A stretch of 64,000 nucleotides of DNA from UBA4416 sp040386075 (GTDB lineage Bacteria; Bacteroidota; Bacteroidia; B-17B0; Aurantibacillaceae), in contig JAZKGE010000013.1 in NCBI GenBank assembly GCA_040386075.1, forward strand, positions 124,001 to 188,000, read 5' to 3'. The position numbers were made by a program, and so were the translations under genes. Under the pieces are notes generated by a model, which saw only the letters and a list, made by a program, of their open reading frames with translations, was not told the origin of the DNA and searched no databases. Shown in pieces: positions 17,192 to 25,836 of this stretch (positions within the stretch are counted from its first letter, which is position 1; each line of letters opens with the position of its first letter).

Positions 17192-17254
17192 TTCCCGCAG
17201 ATCGCGCGGATTAACGCAGAAATATATCTGTGGAATTTGCGAAATCCGCGGGAC
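17192..17254. repeat. Dispersed inverted repeat of the tcccgcagat...atccgcggga type
   Basis: A 63-nt imperfect inverted repeat fills the gap between the DUF5683 gene and dapB, with arms TCCCGC/GCGGGA and internal GGATT/AATCC. Sequences of this style (CCCGCAGAT...CGCAGA) recur in intergenic spaces of Bacteroidota. Only one copy was recognised in this window. Confidence 0.55.
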
Positions 17255-17268
17255 GTAAACGATACATT

Positions 17269-17976
17269 ATGAATATTGCACTATTAGGATACGGTAAAAT
17301 GGGTAAAGAGATAGAGACTATCGCTTTAAAAAGAGGCCATACCATTGTTTTAAAAGTAGATGAAACCAATGCATCAACTTTCACAAATGAAGACCTTAAA
17401 AAAGCAGATGTAGCTATTGAGTTTAGTACACCACATACCGTTTTATCAAACATCAAAAAATGTTTCGAAGCACAGGTGCCAATCGTTGTTGGTACTACGG
17501 GTTGGTATGATGAATTTGAAATGATACAGGAACTTTGTTTACAAAAGAATGCAGCCTTATTTCACGCAACCAATTTTAGTGTGGGTGTAAATTTATTCTT
17601 TAAAGTAAATTCGTACTTAGCCGAGTTGATGAATAAATACGATACCTATAATGTAGAGATGGAGGAGATACATCATATACATAAACTAGATAAACCAAGC
17701 GGAACTGCTATTTCATTGGCCAACCAAATACTCGAAAAAATAGATCGCAAAACAAAGTGGAGCATTACTGATAAAAACGCCGACACTTTATTTATAAAAG
17801 ATGTAAGAGAAGGTGAAGTTCCGGGAACACATATTTTAAAGTATACTTCGGATGTAGACGATATTGAAATTATGCATAAAGCACATAGCCGTAAAGGCTT
17901 TGCTTTAGGCGCCGTTATAGCTGCCGAATATATTAAAGACAAAAAAGGTATATTTACCATGAATGATTTAATTTAA
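17269..17976 (+). CDS. dapB: 4-hydroxy-tetrahydrodipicolinate reductase
   Basis: A 235-residue enzyme of the diaminopimelate/lysine pathway. It reduces HTPA to tetrahydrodipicolinate with NAD(P)H, feeding lysine and peptidoglycan synthesis. The Rossmann loop is LGYGKMGKEI (residues 5-14), with GTTGWYDE, ATNFSVGVN and the catalytic segment HHIHKLDKPSGTA. The length matches the shorter Bacteroidota forms. I chose ATG 17269 because the frame before it runs through the inverted repeat. It lies in a conserved run between DUF5683 and lepB. Confidence 0.94.
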   Translation: MNIALLGYGKMGKEIETIALKRGHTIVLKVDETNASTFTNEDLKKADVAIEFSTPHTVLSNIKKCFEAQVPIVVGTTGWYDEFEMIQELCLQKNAALFHATNFSVGVNLFFKVNSYLAELMNKYDTYNVEMEEIHHIHKLDKPSGTAISLANQILEKIDRKTKWSITDKNADTLFIKDVREGEVPGTHILKYTSDVDDIEIMHKAHSRKGFALGAVIAAEYIKDKKGIFTMNDLI

Positions 17977-17990
17977 CTGTTCTATCTCTC

Positions 17991-18024
17991 CTCTTATGCT
18001 TGCGCCGAAGCTTCAGCATAGGAG
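17991..18024 (+). terminator. Imperfect hairpin after dapB
   Basis: The arms CTCTTATGCT and AGCATAGGAG pair at 9 of 10 positions around a 14-nt loop that itself contains GAAGCTTC. An A-rich stretch rather than a T tract follows, so it may be a processing or repeat structure rather than a strong terminator. It sits in the 111-nt gap before lepB. Confidence 0.35.
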
Positions 18025-18087
18025 CAAAAAGAGGGAATTAAAGGGTGTATAAAAAATAACATTAACTACAAAAAAACAAAACAAACA

Positions 18088-19880
18088 ATGCATACAGGTA
18101 ACATCATTTTTTTAATTCTGGTTCTTATATCCTTTGTAGGCTTATACAAAATATTTGAAAAAGCAGGCCTGCCTGCATGGAAAGCTTTGATCCCGGTTTA
18201 TAATTTCTGGCTGGTAGGGACTATTATTAACCGCCCAAAATGGTGGGGCTTGATCATGATCGTGCCTGGCGTTAATTTGATCATGTATGGTGTTTACGGT
18301 TTTCATTTAGCGCGTGCCTTTAAAAAACGCATGAATAACGATCTGATAGCTGCTGCTCTAATGCCTTATTTATACTTCGCCTATTTAGGTTTTAATAAAA
18401 ACATTAAATTCTTTGGCGTAAGTGACATCAAATCTGAATCGTCTTTTATCAAGAACTGGGCCGACCCTATTATTTTTGCAGTGGTAGCAGCTTCCATCAT
18501 TCGTGGTTTTTTCTTCGAAGCATTTACCATTCCTACTTCATCATTAGAAAAATCATTAATGGTAGGTGATTTCCTATTTGTAAACAAAGTGTGCTACGGT
18601 GCCAAAGTTCCTCAAACACCCATGGCGTTTCCATTTGCGCATCATACTTTACCGTTCACTACCGGAACTCAATCGTATTTAGAGTGGTTGAAATTGCCTT
18701 ACATGCGTTTGCCGGGTTATTCAAAACCTAAAAATGGAGAGATCGTTGTCTTTAATTATCCTGATGGCGATACCGTAACCATTGGTACCCAACAGTACAC
18801 TAGTTATTATGAAATGGTGAGAAGATTTGGATACGCTAATATGAATAATCCAAATTTTACGGTCGATCTTGGGGGCATGTCCATTAAAAACGGTAAAAAG
18901 GTTGGTAGACCAGTTGATAAACGCGAACACTATGTGAAACGTTGTGTTGGTATTGCCGGAGATAAATTAGAGATCAAAGACGGTGAATTATACATCAACG
19001 ATAAAAAACAGGAAATGCCCGAACATGCACAGCATTATTATGATGTAAAAGTGTTAAACCGTGTTTTACAAATAGATGAAGCGTTTTTAGACAGTCATGA
19101 TATATATGTCACAGAAGCTTATGTAAAAGGAAACTCAGGAGATACAACAATATATACATTTAATACCCTTAATAATAATAACTCACTTTTTTGTATCATA
19201 TNNNNNNNNNNGATGTTGCTGCACAGATCAAAAATACTCCGGGGGTACTTGAAGTTGAAAAATTCATTGAACCAAAAGGAGAGTACAGTCAAAGCATCTT
19301 TCCTCATGATCCTCGCTTTCCCTGGAACAATGATAATTTCGGACCTATTACTTTACCTAAAGAGGGGATGACTGTAACTATTGATACCAGTAATTTATGC
19401 ATCTATGAAAAAATGCTGAATACTTATGATAACGGCATTCACCAGGTTACAAAATCAGGAGCACAAGTATTGTATGATGGTAAACCTATCACTTCATATA
19501 CATTCAAACAGGATTATTACTGGATGATGGGGGATAATCGCCATAACTCCGCAGATAGCCGTAGTTGGGGTGTTGTTCCTTTTGATCACGTTGTAGGGCG
19601 ACCTGTTTTTGTATGGTTCAGCATGAAAGATCCTAAGAACAATCCTATAAGCGGTAACAGTATCCTAGGCTCGTTAACCAAAAACTCACACGATGGTAAA
19701 TTCCGATGGGAACGTTTTATGTGCTATGTAGGAGAGAATGGTTTAGTATCCTGGAAAATTCCGGTAGCAATAATTGTGTTACTAATATTCTTATATAATT
19801 TTATTGATAAAAGACGAAAAGATTACTCGTTTGCCGATTATTTCCGTTTAGTCATTTTCGGAAAAGGAAAAGGGAAATAG
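18088..19880 (+). CDS. lepB: Signal peptidase I, interrupted by an assembly gap
   Basis: A type I signal peptidase with an N-terminal four-helix membrane domain of the DUF5684 type (about residues 1-105: LIPVYNFWLVGTI, KWWGLIMIVPGVN), then the catalytic part. The nucleophile is Ser152 in IPTSSLEKSL and the base is Lys284 in HYVKRCVGIAGDKLE. The C-terminal half carries MMGDNRHNSADSRSWG and ends in a further membrane helix. The ten N at 19202-19211 split the reading frame: the bases before and after are in different frames if the gap is really ten long. A true gap length of 3n+2 would restore one protein of about 600 residues. It is the last gene of the par-dapB run and overlaps the next start by one base. 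Confidence 0.88.
19202..19211. other. Assembly gap (10 N) inside lepB
   Basis: Ten undetermined bases mark a scaffold join. With N=10 the downstream half is out of frame, so the number is probably a placeholder. The bases just before it (an AAT repeat and a T run) are low complexity, which may explain the break. Confidence 0.99.
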
Positions 19881-20095
19881 TGAATAATTCTGAAGTACTT
19901 TTAGAACTCGTTAAATTTAAAATGCCTTTTGGGAGGTATAAAGGCACTATTCTGGCTAATCTTCCGGTTTCCTATTTAGAATGGTTTCAGCGAAAAGGCT
20001 TTCCGGATGGGAAACTGGGCATGATGTTGGCCACTATGTATGAGATCAAATCCAATGGATTAGAGTATTTGCTGGATCCAATACGCAAAATGTAA
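19880..20095 (+). CDS. DUF3820 small protein
   Basis: A 71-residue protein with the DUF3820 pattern: MPFGRYKGTILANLPVSYLEWF, then a basic helix and a short acidic C-terminus. The family shares a fold element seen near exonuclease C-terminal regions and is annotated in places as quorum-sensing-regulated factor; the real function is unknown. The start is GTG overlapping the lepB TAG by one base, so it is translationally coupled. Confidence 0.82.
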   Translation: MNNSEVLLELVKFKMPFGRYKGTILANLPVSYLEWFQRKGFPDGKLGMMLATMYEIKSNGLEYLLDPIRKM

Positions 20096-20117
20096 GGATT
20101 TAGGCCAAAATTTAACG

Positions 20118-20125
20118 TATCTTTG
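20118..20125 (+). promoter_or_regulatory. Candidate -7 promoter element (TATCTTTG) for the DEAD-box helicase
   Basis: A perfect match to the Bacteroidota -7 consensus TAnnTTTG, 18 nt before the ATG at 20144, which would give a very short leader. No clear TTTG was seen at the -33 distance, so this is a moderate-strength guess. Confidence 0.5.
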
Positions 20126-20143
20126 CCAAAATTCAGATTGGCT

Positions 20144-21475
20144 ATGACTACCTTTAAAGATCTTAACCTTACTAAACCACTTTTAAACGCATTAAGCGAT
20201 ATTGGTTTTGAAAGCCCTACTCCTATCCAGGAAAAAGCATTTCCGGTGATCATGTCGGGCAAAGATGCTGTTGGTATAGCTCAAACAGGTACAGGTAAAA
20301 CCTTTGCTTATTTATTACCGATCTTACGCCAGTTAACCTTCTCAGAGCAACGTCAGCCACGCGTATTGATCGTCGTTCCAACGCGCGAACTAGTCGTTCA
20401 GGTTGTTGATGAGATTGCCAAATTATCCACATATATGCAGGCCAGGTGTACCGGTGTTTATGGTGGTGGAAACATCAACATTCAAAAACAAAAAGTATAC
20501 GATGGTGTGGATATTTTAGTGGCAACTCCCGGTCGTTTGATTGACCTAACATTGAGTAGGACATTACAATTCAATAGTATTCAAAAACTGGTGATCGATG
20601 AAGTAGATGAAATGTTGAATTTAGGGTTCCGTGCTCAATTGATCAAGATACTAGATATACTTCCTGAAAAACGTCAGAACTTAATGTTTTCGGCTACTTT
20701 GAATGAAGATGTTGAAATGATGATCGAGAATTATTTCAAAAAACCCGAATACGTTGAATTGATAAGTAGAGGTACGCCATTAGAAAAGATCATTCAACAA
20801 GCATACCACGTACCGAATTTTTATACGAAAGTAAATTTACTGGAACACTTATTACAAACAGAAAAAAACTTTAGCAAGGTATTAGTGTTTGTGAAAAACA
20901 AAAAAATTGCAGATGATATTTTCAAAGAACTCGAATCTGGTTTTGCTGAAGATATTGGTGTGATACATTCCAATAAATCCCAACCTCAGCGTTTTAGTGC
21001 GGTTAAAAAGTTTGATGAAGGAACACACCGATTGCTAATTGCAACCGATGTAATTGCCCGTGGTTTGGATCTGAAGGATGTAACGCATGTTATTAATTTT
21101 GATATGCCATCCAAAGAAGCAAGCGCTTACATTCACCGGATTGGCAGAACAGGCCGTGCTGATAAAACAGGTATTGCTTTGAGCTTTATTACCAAGGTAA
21201 ATTTGCCAATGCAAAAAGAAATTGAAGCATTGATGAAGAAAAAATTAGAGATGTTAGATATTCCTGAAGCTGTTGAAATATCTGAAAACCTAACCCAGGA
21301 TGAGAAACCGGTTACGCGTGATAAGTCTCTCAAAAAATTACCTAAACATGTAACACCAACCGGTGCTTTCCATGAGAAAAAAGACAAGAACAAAAAGGTA
21401 AATTTAGGTGGAAAACGTCGCCAGGAAAATTTAAGACGTATCGCTGAGAAAAAAGCAAGAACAAGACCTTTTTAA
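20144..21475 (+). CDS. DEAD-box ATP-dependent RNA helicase
   Basis: A 443-residue RhlE/CshA-type helicase. It has the Q motif (FESPTPIQEKAFP), motif I AQTGTGKTFAY, motif Ia PTRELVVQV and motif II, which reads DEVD rather than DEAD. Motif III is SAT, and motifs V-VI are ATDVIARGLDLKDV and HRIGRTGRA. The C-terminal tail (from about 375) is very basic (KKDKNKKVNLGGKRRQENLRR), a likely RNA-binding tail. It unwinds short RNA duplexes, in ribosome assembly or cold adaptation. I chose ATG 20144, just after a TATCTTTG promoter motif. A strong terminator follows at 21501. Confidence 0.93.
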   Translation: MTTFKDLNLTKPLLNALSDIGFESPTPIQEKAFPVIMSGKDAVGIAQTGTGKTFAYLLPILRQLTFSEQRQPRVLIVVPTRELVVQVVDEIAKLSTYMQARCTGVYGGGNINIQKQKVYDGVDILVATPGRLIDLTLSRTLQFNSIQKLVIDEVDEMLNLGFRAQLIKILDILPEKRQNLMFSATLNEDVEMMIENYFKKPEYVELISRGTPLEKIIQQAYHVPNFYTKVNLLEHLLQTEKNFSKVLVFVKNKKIADDIFKELESGFAEDIGVIHSNKSQPQRFSAVKKFDEGTHRLLIATDVIARGLDLKDVTHVINFDMPSKEASAYIHRIGRTGRADKTGIALSFITKVNLPMQKEIEALMKKKLEMLDIPEAVEISENLTQDEKPVTRDKSLKKLPKHVTPTGAFHEKKDKNKKVNLGGKRRQENLRRIAEKKARTRPF

Positions 21476-21500
21476 ATTAATATATACCATTAAAAACAAA

Positions 21501-21527
21501 AGCCTCTGAATTATCAGAGGCTTTTTT
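21501..21527. terminator. Bidirectional rho-independent terminator between the helicase gene and polA
   Basis: A perfect 9-bp stem (AGCCTCTGA / TCAGAGGCT) with a four-base ATTA loop is flanked by T6 on the plus side and an A-rich tract on the other. It sits between two convergent genes and can end both transcripts. Confidence 0.92.
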
Positions 21528-21544
21528 ATTGAACCATATTTCTA

Positions 21545-24388
21545 TTAATGTGCCTCTAACCAATTCACACCTACTCCCATACCCACTTCAACAGGCACGT
21601 TTAAAGGCAATGCTTCTTTCATGTGTTTTTCAATGATCGGTTTGATGAGATCCAGTTCAGGTTTATATACATCAAACACCAACTCATCATGCACTTGCAA
21701 GATCATCCTGGATTTAATATTCATACCTTTTAATTCTTTATGAATATTGATCATTGCTACTTTTATCATATCGGCCGCTGAACCTTGTATAGGTGCATTG
21801 ATTGCATTCCGCTCGGCATAAGAACGCACAGTGGCATTTGCAGAATTAATATCTTTTAACCAGCGCCGACGGCCTAACAAAGTTTGAACATAACCATTTT
21901 CTTTGGCAAAACTAATTTCGTTATCCATATACGAACGGATAGAACCATATTGAGCAAAGTAATTATCAATTAATTGTTTGGCTTCAGCACGTGGGATATT
22001 TAAATTATCTGCCAAACCAAAAGCACCTTGTCCGTAAATGATACCAAAATTCACACTCTTGGCCTTGTAACGCATTTCCTTAGTTACTTCGCTTTCTTCA
22101 ATGCCATACACTTTAGCAGCAGTTGCCGTATGAATATCTTTACCCGAATTAAAAGCCTCGCACATTCCCGGATCTTTACTGATAGAAGCCACGATACGTA
22201 ATTCGATCTGTGAATAATCGGCACTTAGTAATGTGTATTCGTCATTACGTGGAATAAATGCTTTGCGGATCTGTCTTCCGCGTTCTGTACGGATAGGAAT
22301 ATTTTGCAAATTAGGATTATCACTGCTCAAACGCCCCGTCACGGCTACAACTTGGTTAAAAGTAGTATGAATACGGTTTGTTTTTGGGTTCACCAATAAA
22401 GGCAAGGTATCTACATAAGTTGATTTTAATTTAACCAACTCACGGTAATCTAAAATTTTTGCAACAATAGGATGCTTGCCTTCCAGCTTGGATAAAACAT
22501 CCTCGCCGGTAGCATACTGGCCTGTTTTTGTTTTCTTGGCTTTATCAGTAATTTTCAAATATTCAAATAAGATCTCACCAACCTGTTTAGGCGAAGAAAT
22601 ATTAAATTTAGTTCCCGCCAGTGCCTGAATTTCTGCGTCCACTTTTGTAATATCTTCTTGCAATTGTGCGGAGAATTCATTTAATGCATTCACGTCAATA
22701 TTAATTCCTTCTCTTTCCATTCCGGCTAATGCTTCTATTAAAGGCAGTTCAACCTCATGAAACAATTTTTCGGTACCTGATTCCTGCACTTTTGACACGA
22801 AAGCCTGCTTTAATTTCAAGGTCACATCTGCATCTTCTGCAGCATAATCTTTAATGATATCAATAGGCACATCGCGCATGCTGATTTGGTCTTTTCCTTT
22901 TTTTCCAATTAATTCTTCTATACTGATGGGGGAGTAATCTAAATACGTTTCGGCAAGAATATTCATATTATGGCGCATCTCAGGCATAAATAAAAAGTGG
23001 GCTACCATCGTATCCCATAATTTATTTTTGATCTCTACACCATAATTTTTCAGCACCTGCATATCGTATTTTATGTTTTGTCCGATCAGTGTTTTAGATG
23101 TATCAGAAAATAAGGGTTTGAATTGATCGATCAAAGCCTGAGCCTCTGTTTGATCAGCTGAAACCGGAACATAATATGCTTCGTTCACTTTCATGGCAAA
23201 CGACATTCCTACAACCTCAGCTTCAATGGTGTCTAAAGATGTGGTTTCTGAGTCAAAACAAAATTCTGTGTTTGAATTCAAAAGAGAAATTAATTTTGAA
23301 ATTGATTCTTGTGTATCACACAGGATATAATTAGCATTGGTATCCTTGTATGTTTTAAATACTTTGGCATCGGCTTCAGCTACGGCTTCTAAATGCTCTT
23401 CACTGAACAGATCTCCTCCATTGAACAGATCAGGCTTTGTTTTAACAGCAACTTCCTTTGCTTTTGGTGGACTATTGAACGAATCTTTACCACCACCAAT
23501 GTCTTCACCCAATACCTTTTGTGCGATAGTTCTGAATTCCAATTCAGTAAATAATTCTTTTAGAACTTCTTTGTTTACGTCTTTTCTTACCAGTTCATTT
23601 TCATTGAACTCAACAGGAACATCTAAAATAATTGTTGCCAACCATTTCGATTGAATGGCCTTATCCTTATGTTCTTCTACTTTTTCTTTTAATTTACCCT
23701 TTAGTTTATCGGTGTTGGCAATTAAATTTTCAATGGTACCAAAATCCTTTACCAATTGAATGGCGGTCTTCTCTCCTACTCCCGGTATACCTGGAATATT
23801 ATCCACTTTGTCACCCATCAAACCCAAAATATCGATCAACTGGCCTACATGTGTGATCTCCCATTTTTTACAGATCTCAGCAACACCTAAAACTTCAGCG
23901 CCGTTTCCAAAACGAGCAGGTTTGTAAATAAATGTATTTTCATCTACTAACTGACCGTAGTCTTTGTCAGGTGTCATCATGTATGTAGTAAAACCTTGTT
24001 GTTCAGCCACCTTTGCTAGAGTTCCAATGGCATCATCGGCTTCGTAGCCGGGTGTTTTGATAACCGGAATATTGAATCCTTCTATGAGTTGCATAATATA
24101 AGGAATACAGATACGAAGATCTTCAGGCATTTCTTCACGTTGTGCTTTATACTCTACAAACTCTGTGTGCCTAACGGTAGCTTCAGGTGTATCAAATACT
24201 ACAGCAATGTGTGTGGGCTTTTCTTTATTTAAAATCTCCAATAACGTATTTGTAAACCCAAATATGGCTGAAGTGTTCAAGCCTTTTGAAGTGACACGCG
24301 GGTTTGTACTAAATGCAAAGTAAGCTCTGTAGATCAGTGCGTATGCATCCAATAGGAATAGTTTTTTTGGGGTGTCTTTTGTTATCAT
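21545..24388 (-). CDS. polA: DNA polymerase I
   Basis: A 947-residue Pol I with all three parts. The 5'-3' exonuclease (about 1-300) shows FLLDAYALIYRAYFAF, VVFDTPEATVRH, GYEADDAIGT and the helix-hairpin-helix IPGIPGVGEKTA. The 3'-5' exonuclease (about 350-540) keeps its acids (FCFDSETTSLD, KYDMQVLKNYG, YAAEDADVT), so it is probably proofreading-competent. The polymerase domain has SADYSQIELRI, the O-helix RYKAKSVNFGIIYG and QVHDELVFDV. It fills gaps and removes primers. It converges with the helicase gene at a shared terminator. A low-conservation linker (about 305-345) joins the first two domains. Confidence 0.97.
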   Translation of the reverse strand: MITKDTPKKLFLLDAYALIYRAYFAFSTNPRVTSKGLNTSAIFGFTNTLLEILNKEKPTHIAVVFDTPEATVRHTEFVEYKAQREEMPEDLRICIPYIMQLIEGFNIPVIKTPGYEADDAIGTLAKVAEQQGFTTYMMTPDKDYGQLVDENTFIYKPARFGNGAEVLGVAEICKKWEITHVGQLIDILGLMGDKVDNIPGIPGVGEKTAIQLVKDFGTIENLIANTDKLKGKLKEKVEEHKDKAIQSKWLATIILDVPVEFNENELVRKDVNKEVLKELFTELEFRTIAQKVLGEDIGGGKDSFNSPPKAKEVAVKTKPDLFNGGDLFSEEHLEAVAEADAKVFKTYKDTNANYILCDTQESISKLISLLNSNTEFCFDSETTSLDTIEAEVVGMSFAMKVNEAYYVPVSADQTEAQALIDQFKPLFSDTSKTLIGQNIKYDMQVLKNYGVEIKNKLWDTMVAHFLFMPEMRHNMNILAETYLDYSPISIEELIGKKGKDQISMRDVPIDIIKDYAAEDADVTLKLKQAFVSKVQESGTEKLFHEVELPLIEALAGMEREGINIDVNALNEFSAQLQEDITKVDAEIQALAGTKFNISSPKQVGEILFEYLKITDKAKKTKTGQYATGEDVLSKLEGKHPIVAKILDYRELVKLKSTYVDTLPLLVNPKTNRIHTTFNQVVAVTGRLSSDNPNLQNIPIRTERGRQIRKAFIPRNDEYTLLSADYSQIELRIVASISKDPGMCEAFNSGKDIHTATAAKVYGIEESEVTKEMRYKAKSVNFGIIYGQGAFGLADNLNIPRAEAKQLIDNYFAQYGSIRSYMDNEISFAKENGYVQTLLGRRRWLKDINSANATVRSYAERNAINAPIQGSAADMIKVAMINIHKELKGMNIKSRMILQVHDELVFDVYKPELDLIKPIIEKHMKEALPLNVPVEVGMGVGVNWLEAH

Positions 24389-24397
24389 GAAATAAAA

Positions 24398-24970
24398 TTA
24401 ATTGTTAACTGTAGTATCATTAAATTCTTTAAAATAATTTTCCAGTGTTTGTGCATTAAAGGGAATTTCTTTTTGATCATTTATTTTTTGAACCAGTGCT
24501 TTGTTACTTTTAAAAAGATCTTTCAGCTGTTTCTTTAATCCTTTTTCGTCTACAACCTTAAACTGGCCGTCGCTTTTTTCTTCCATTACACAAAACTCCG
24601 CAATTTCACTAGCAACGCCTTCTTCAACAACTTCAAACATGGTTTCAAATAAAGAGGCTTTACCTTTACTTAATACTTTAAAGTAACAGGACTTATTGTT
24701 ATGAAAAGCACTGATATAGTAATAGTTTTTGTGTCCATATCCGCTTATTTTATCGGGAGTATAAAGTCTTATTTTATTTGTGGCATCTTTAAAACTGATC
24801 TTTTGAAACAATTCTACTTTTTTAATTTTCGGGATCTTTATTTGCCCCTTGATAGTGTCGCCTTTTAAAGTAATAATATAAGCATCTTCAAAAATATCGG
24901 AAGTTTTCTTAGCTTGAGAAAAGATCAACAAAGATTGAATAGAAAATAATACTAAAAATAGTCGTGTCAT
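24398..24970 (-). CDS. Secreted protein of unknown function
   Basis: A 190-residue protein with a signal peptide (MTRLFLVLFSIQSLLIFSQA) and a mature part that begins with a beta-rich segment, IITLKGDTIKGQIKIPK. That pattern recurs in uncharacterised Bacteroidota envelope proteins. KISGYGHKNYYYIS and an acidic to basic helical C-terminus follow (KKQLKDLFKSNKALVQKI). No catalytic motif is seen. It is nine bases upstream of polA on the same strand and 11 bases after the glutaminyl cyclase gene, so the three may be co-transcribed. Confidence 0.65.
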   Translation of the reverse strand: MTRLFLVLFSIQSLLIFSQAKKTSDIFEDAYIITLKGDTIKGQIKIPKIKKVELFQKISFKDATNKIRLYTPDKISGYGHKNYYYISAFHNNKSCYFKVLSKGKASLFETMFEVVEEGVASEIAEFCVMEEKSDGQFKVVDEKGLKKQLKDLFKSNKALVQKINDQKEIPFNAQTLENYFKEFNDTTVNN

Positions 24971-24981
24971 ATTTGAAATTC

Positions 24982-25818
24982 TTATAGCGGGAATTTTATC
25001 TCATAAATTGTTGGCCAGAATTTACCGGTTACCAAAATTTTATCCGAGATAGAATCATAAGCAATACCATTCATTTCCAATGCATTTGGATTTTGAGTCT
25101 TGCTTTGGTATGACAAGTCACTTAAGTCCATCTTACCAACCACATCTCCTGTATTTGGATCTATCTTAACGATGGTATTTGTCATCCATACATTGGCATA
25201 AATAAATCCTTTGATGTATTCCAGTTCATTTAAATGTTCAAGCACATATCCATTTTCAGCAACATCTAATCTTTTAGTCACATTAAAACTAACAGGATCA
25301 ATGTAGGTTAGATAGCTTGTGCCATCGCTCATGATCAAACTTTTACCGTCAGTTGTTAAACCCCAACCCTCGCGATTTGTGTATGAAAATTTGCCAATGT
25401 TCTTAAATGTTTTTGCATCATAAATAAACCCCGTTTGGTTTTTCCAGGTTACCTGAAATATTTTTCCGTTCAAAGCAACAATCCCTTCTCCGAAATAAAT
25501 ATTGCGATCTATTTCTGCTTTCACATCTATCTTTCCTGTTTTCATATCCACGGTTCCAAACAATGACCTTGTCTGTGGTGAATTATCAGGTGCACCCGTA
25601 CTTTCAAATAATTTATTATCGTGAAACAATAATCCCTCTGTAAAAGAAGTAATGTCGTGTGGGTATTGATTGACCAGTGAAAAATTAATGGCCGGGATAG
25701 CCGGCACTTCTTTAACTACAGTTGGCGGCACTACTTCGTTTGGTTTATCAGGTTCACATGAACTTAATAATGCAACACCTGAAATAATATATAGGAATGA
25801 TTTTATGTTATACTTCAT
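24982..25818 (-). CDS. Glutaminyl-peptide cyclotransferase, lipoprotein
   Basis: A 278-residue lipoprotein (lipobox LLSSC, Cys21) of the plant/bacterial glutamine cyclotransferase family, a five-bladed beta-propeller. It converts N-terminal Gln to pyroglutamate. Family motifs are SFTEGLLF, YFGEGIVAL, VTWKNQTGF, GREGW-like NREGWGLTTDG, LNELEYI, ANVW and MNGIAYD with VTGKFWP at the end. A Pro/Val linker (about 25-42) tethers it to the membrane. It would cap peptides in the periplasm or at the surface. It follows cysS with 19 nt between. Confidence 0.92.
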   Translation of the reverse strand: MKYNIKSFLYIISGVALLSSCEPDKPNEVVPPTVVKEVPAIPAINFSLVNQYPHDITSFTEGLLFHDNKLFESTGAPDNSPQTRSLFGTVDMKTGKIDVKAEIDRNIYFGEGIVALNGKIFQVTWKNQTGFIYDAKTFKNIGKFSYTNREGWGLTTDGKSLIMSDGTSYLTYIDPVSFNVTKRLDVAENGYVLEHLNELEYIKGFIYANVWMTNTIVKIDPNTGDVVGKMDLSDLSYQSKTQNPNALEMNGIAYDSISDKILVTGKFWPTIYEIKFPL

Positions 25819-25836
25819 TTTAAAATATCAAAAAAA

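Noticed and set aside
19119..19307. Frames crossing the N run.
   Set aside because: They contain undetermined residues and read antisense to lepB.
20144..21475. DEVD in place of DEAD in the helicase taken as a sign of inactivity.
   Set aside because: DEVD is a tolerated variant with both acids kept, so activity is expected.
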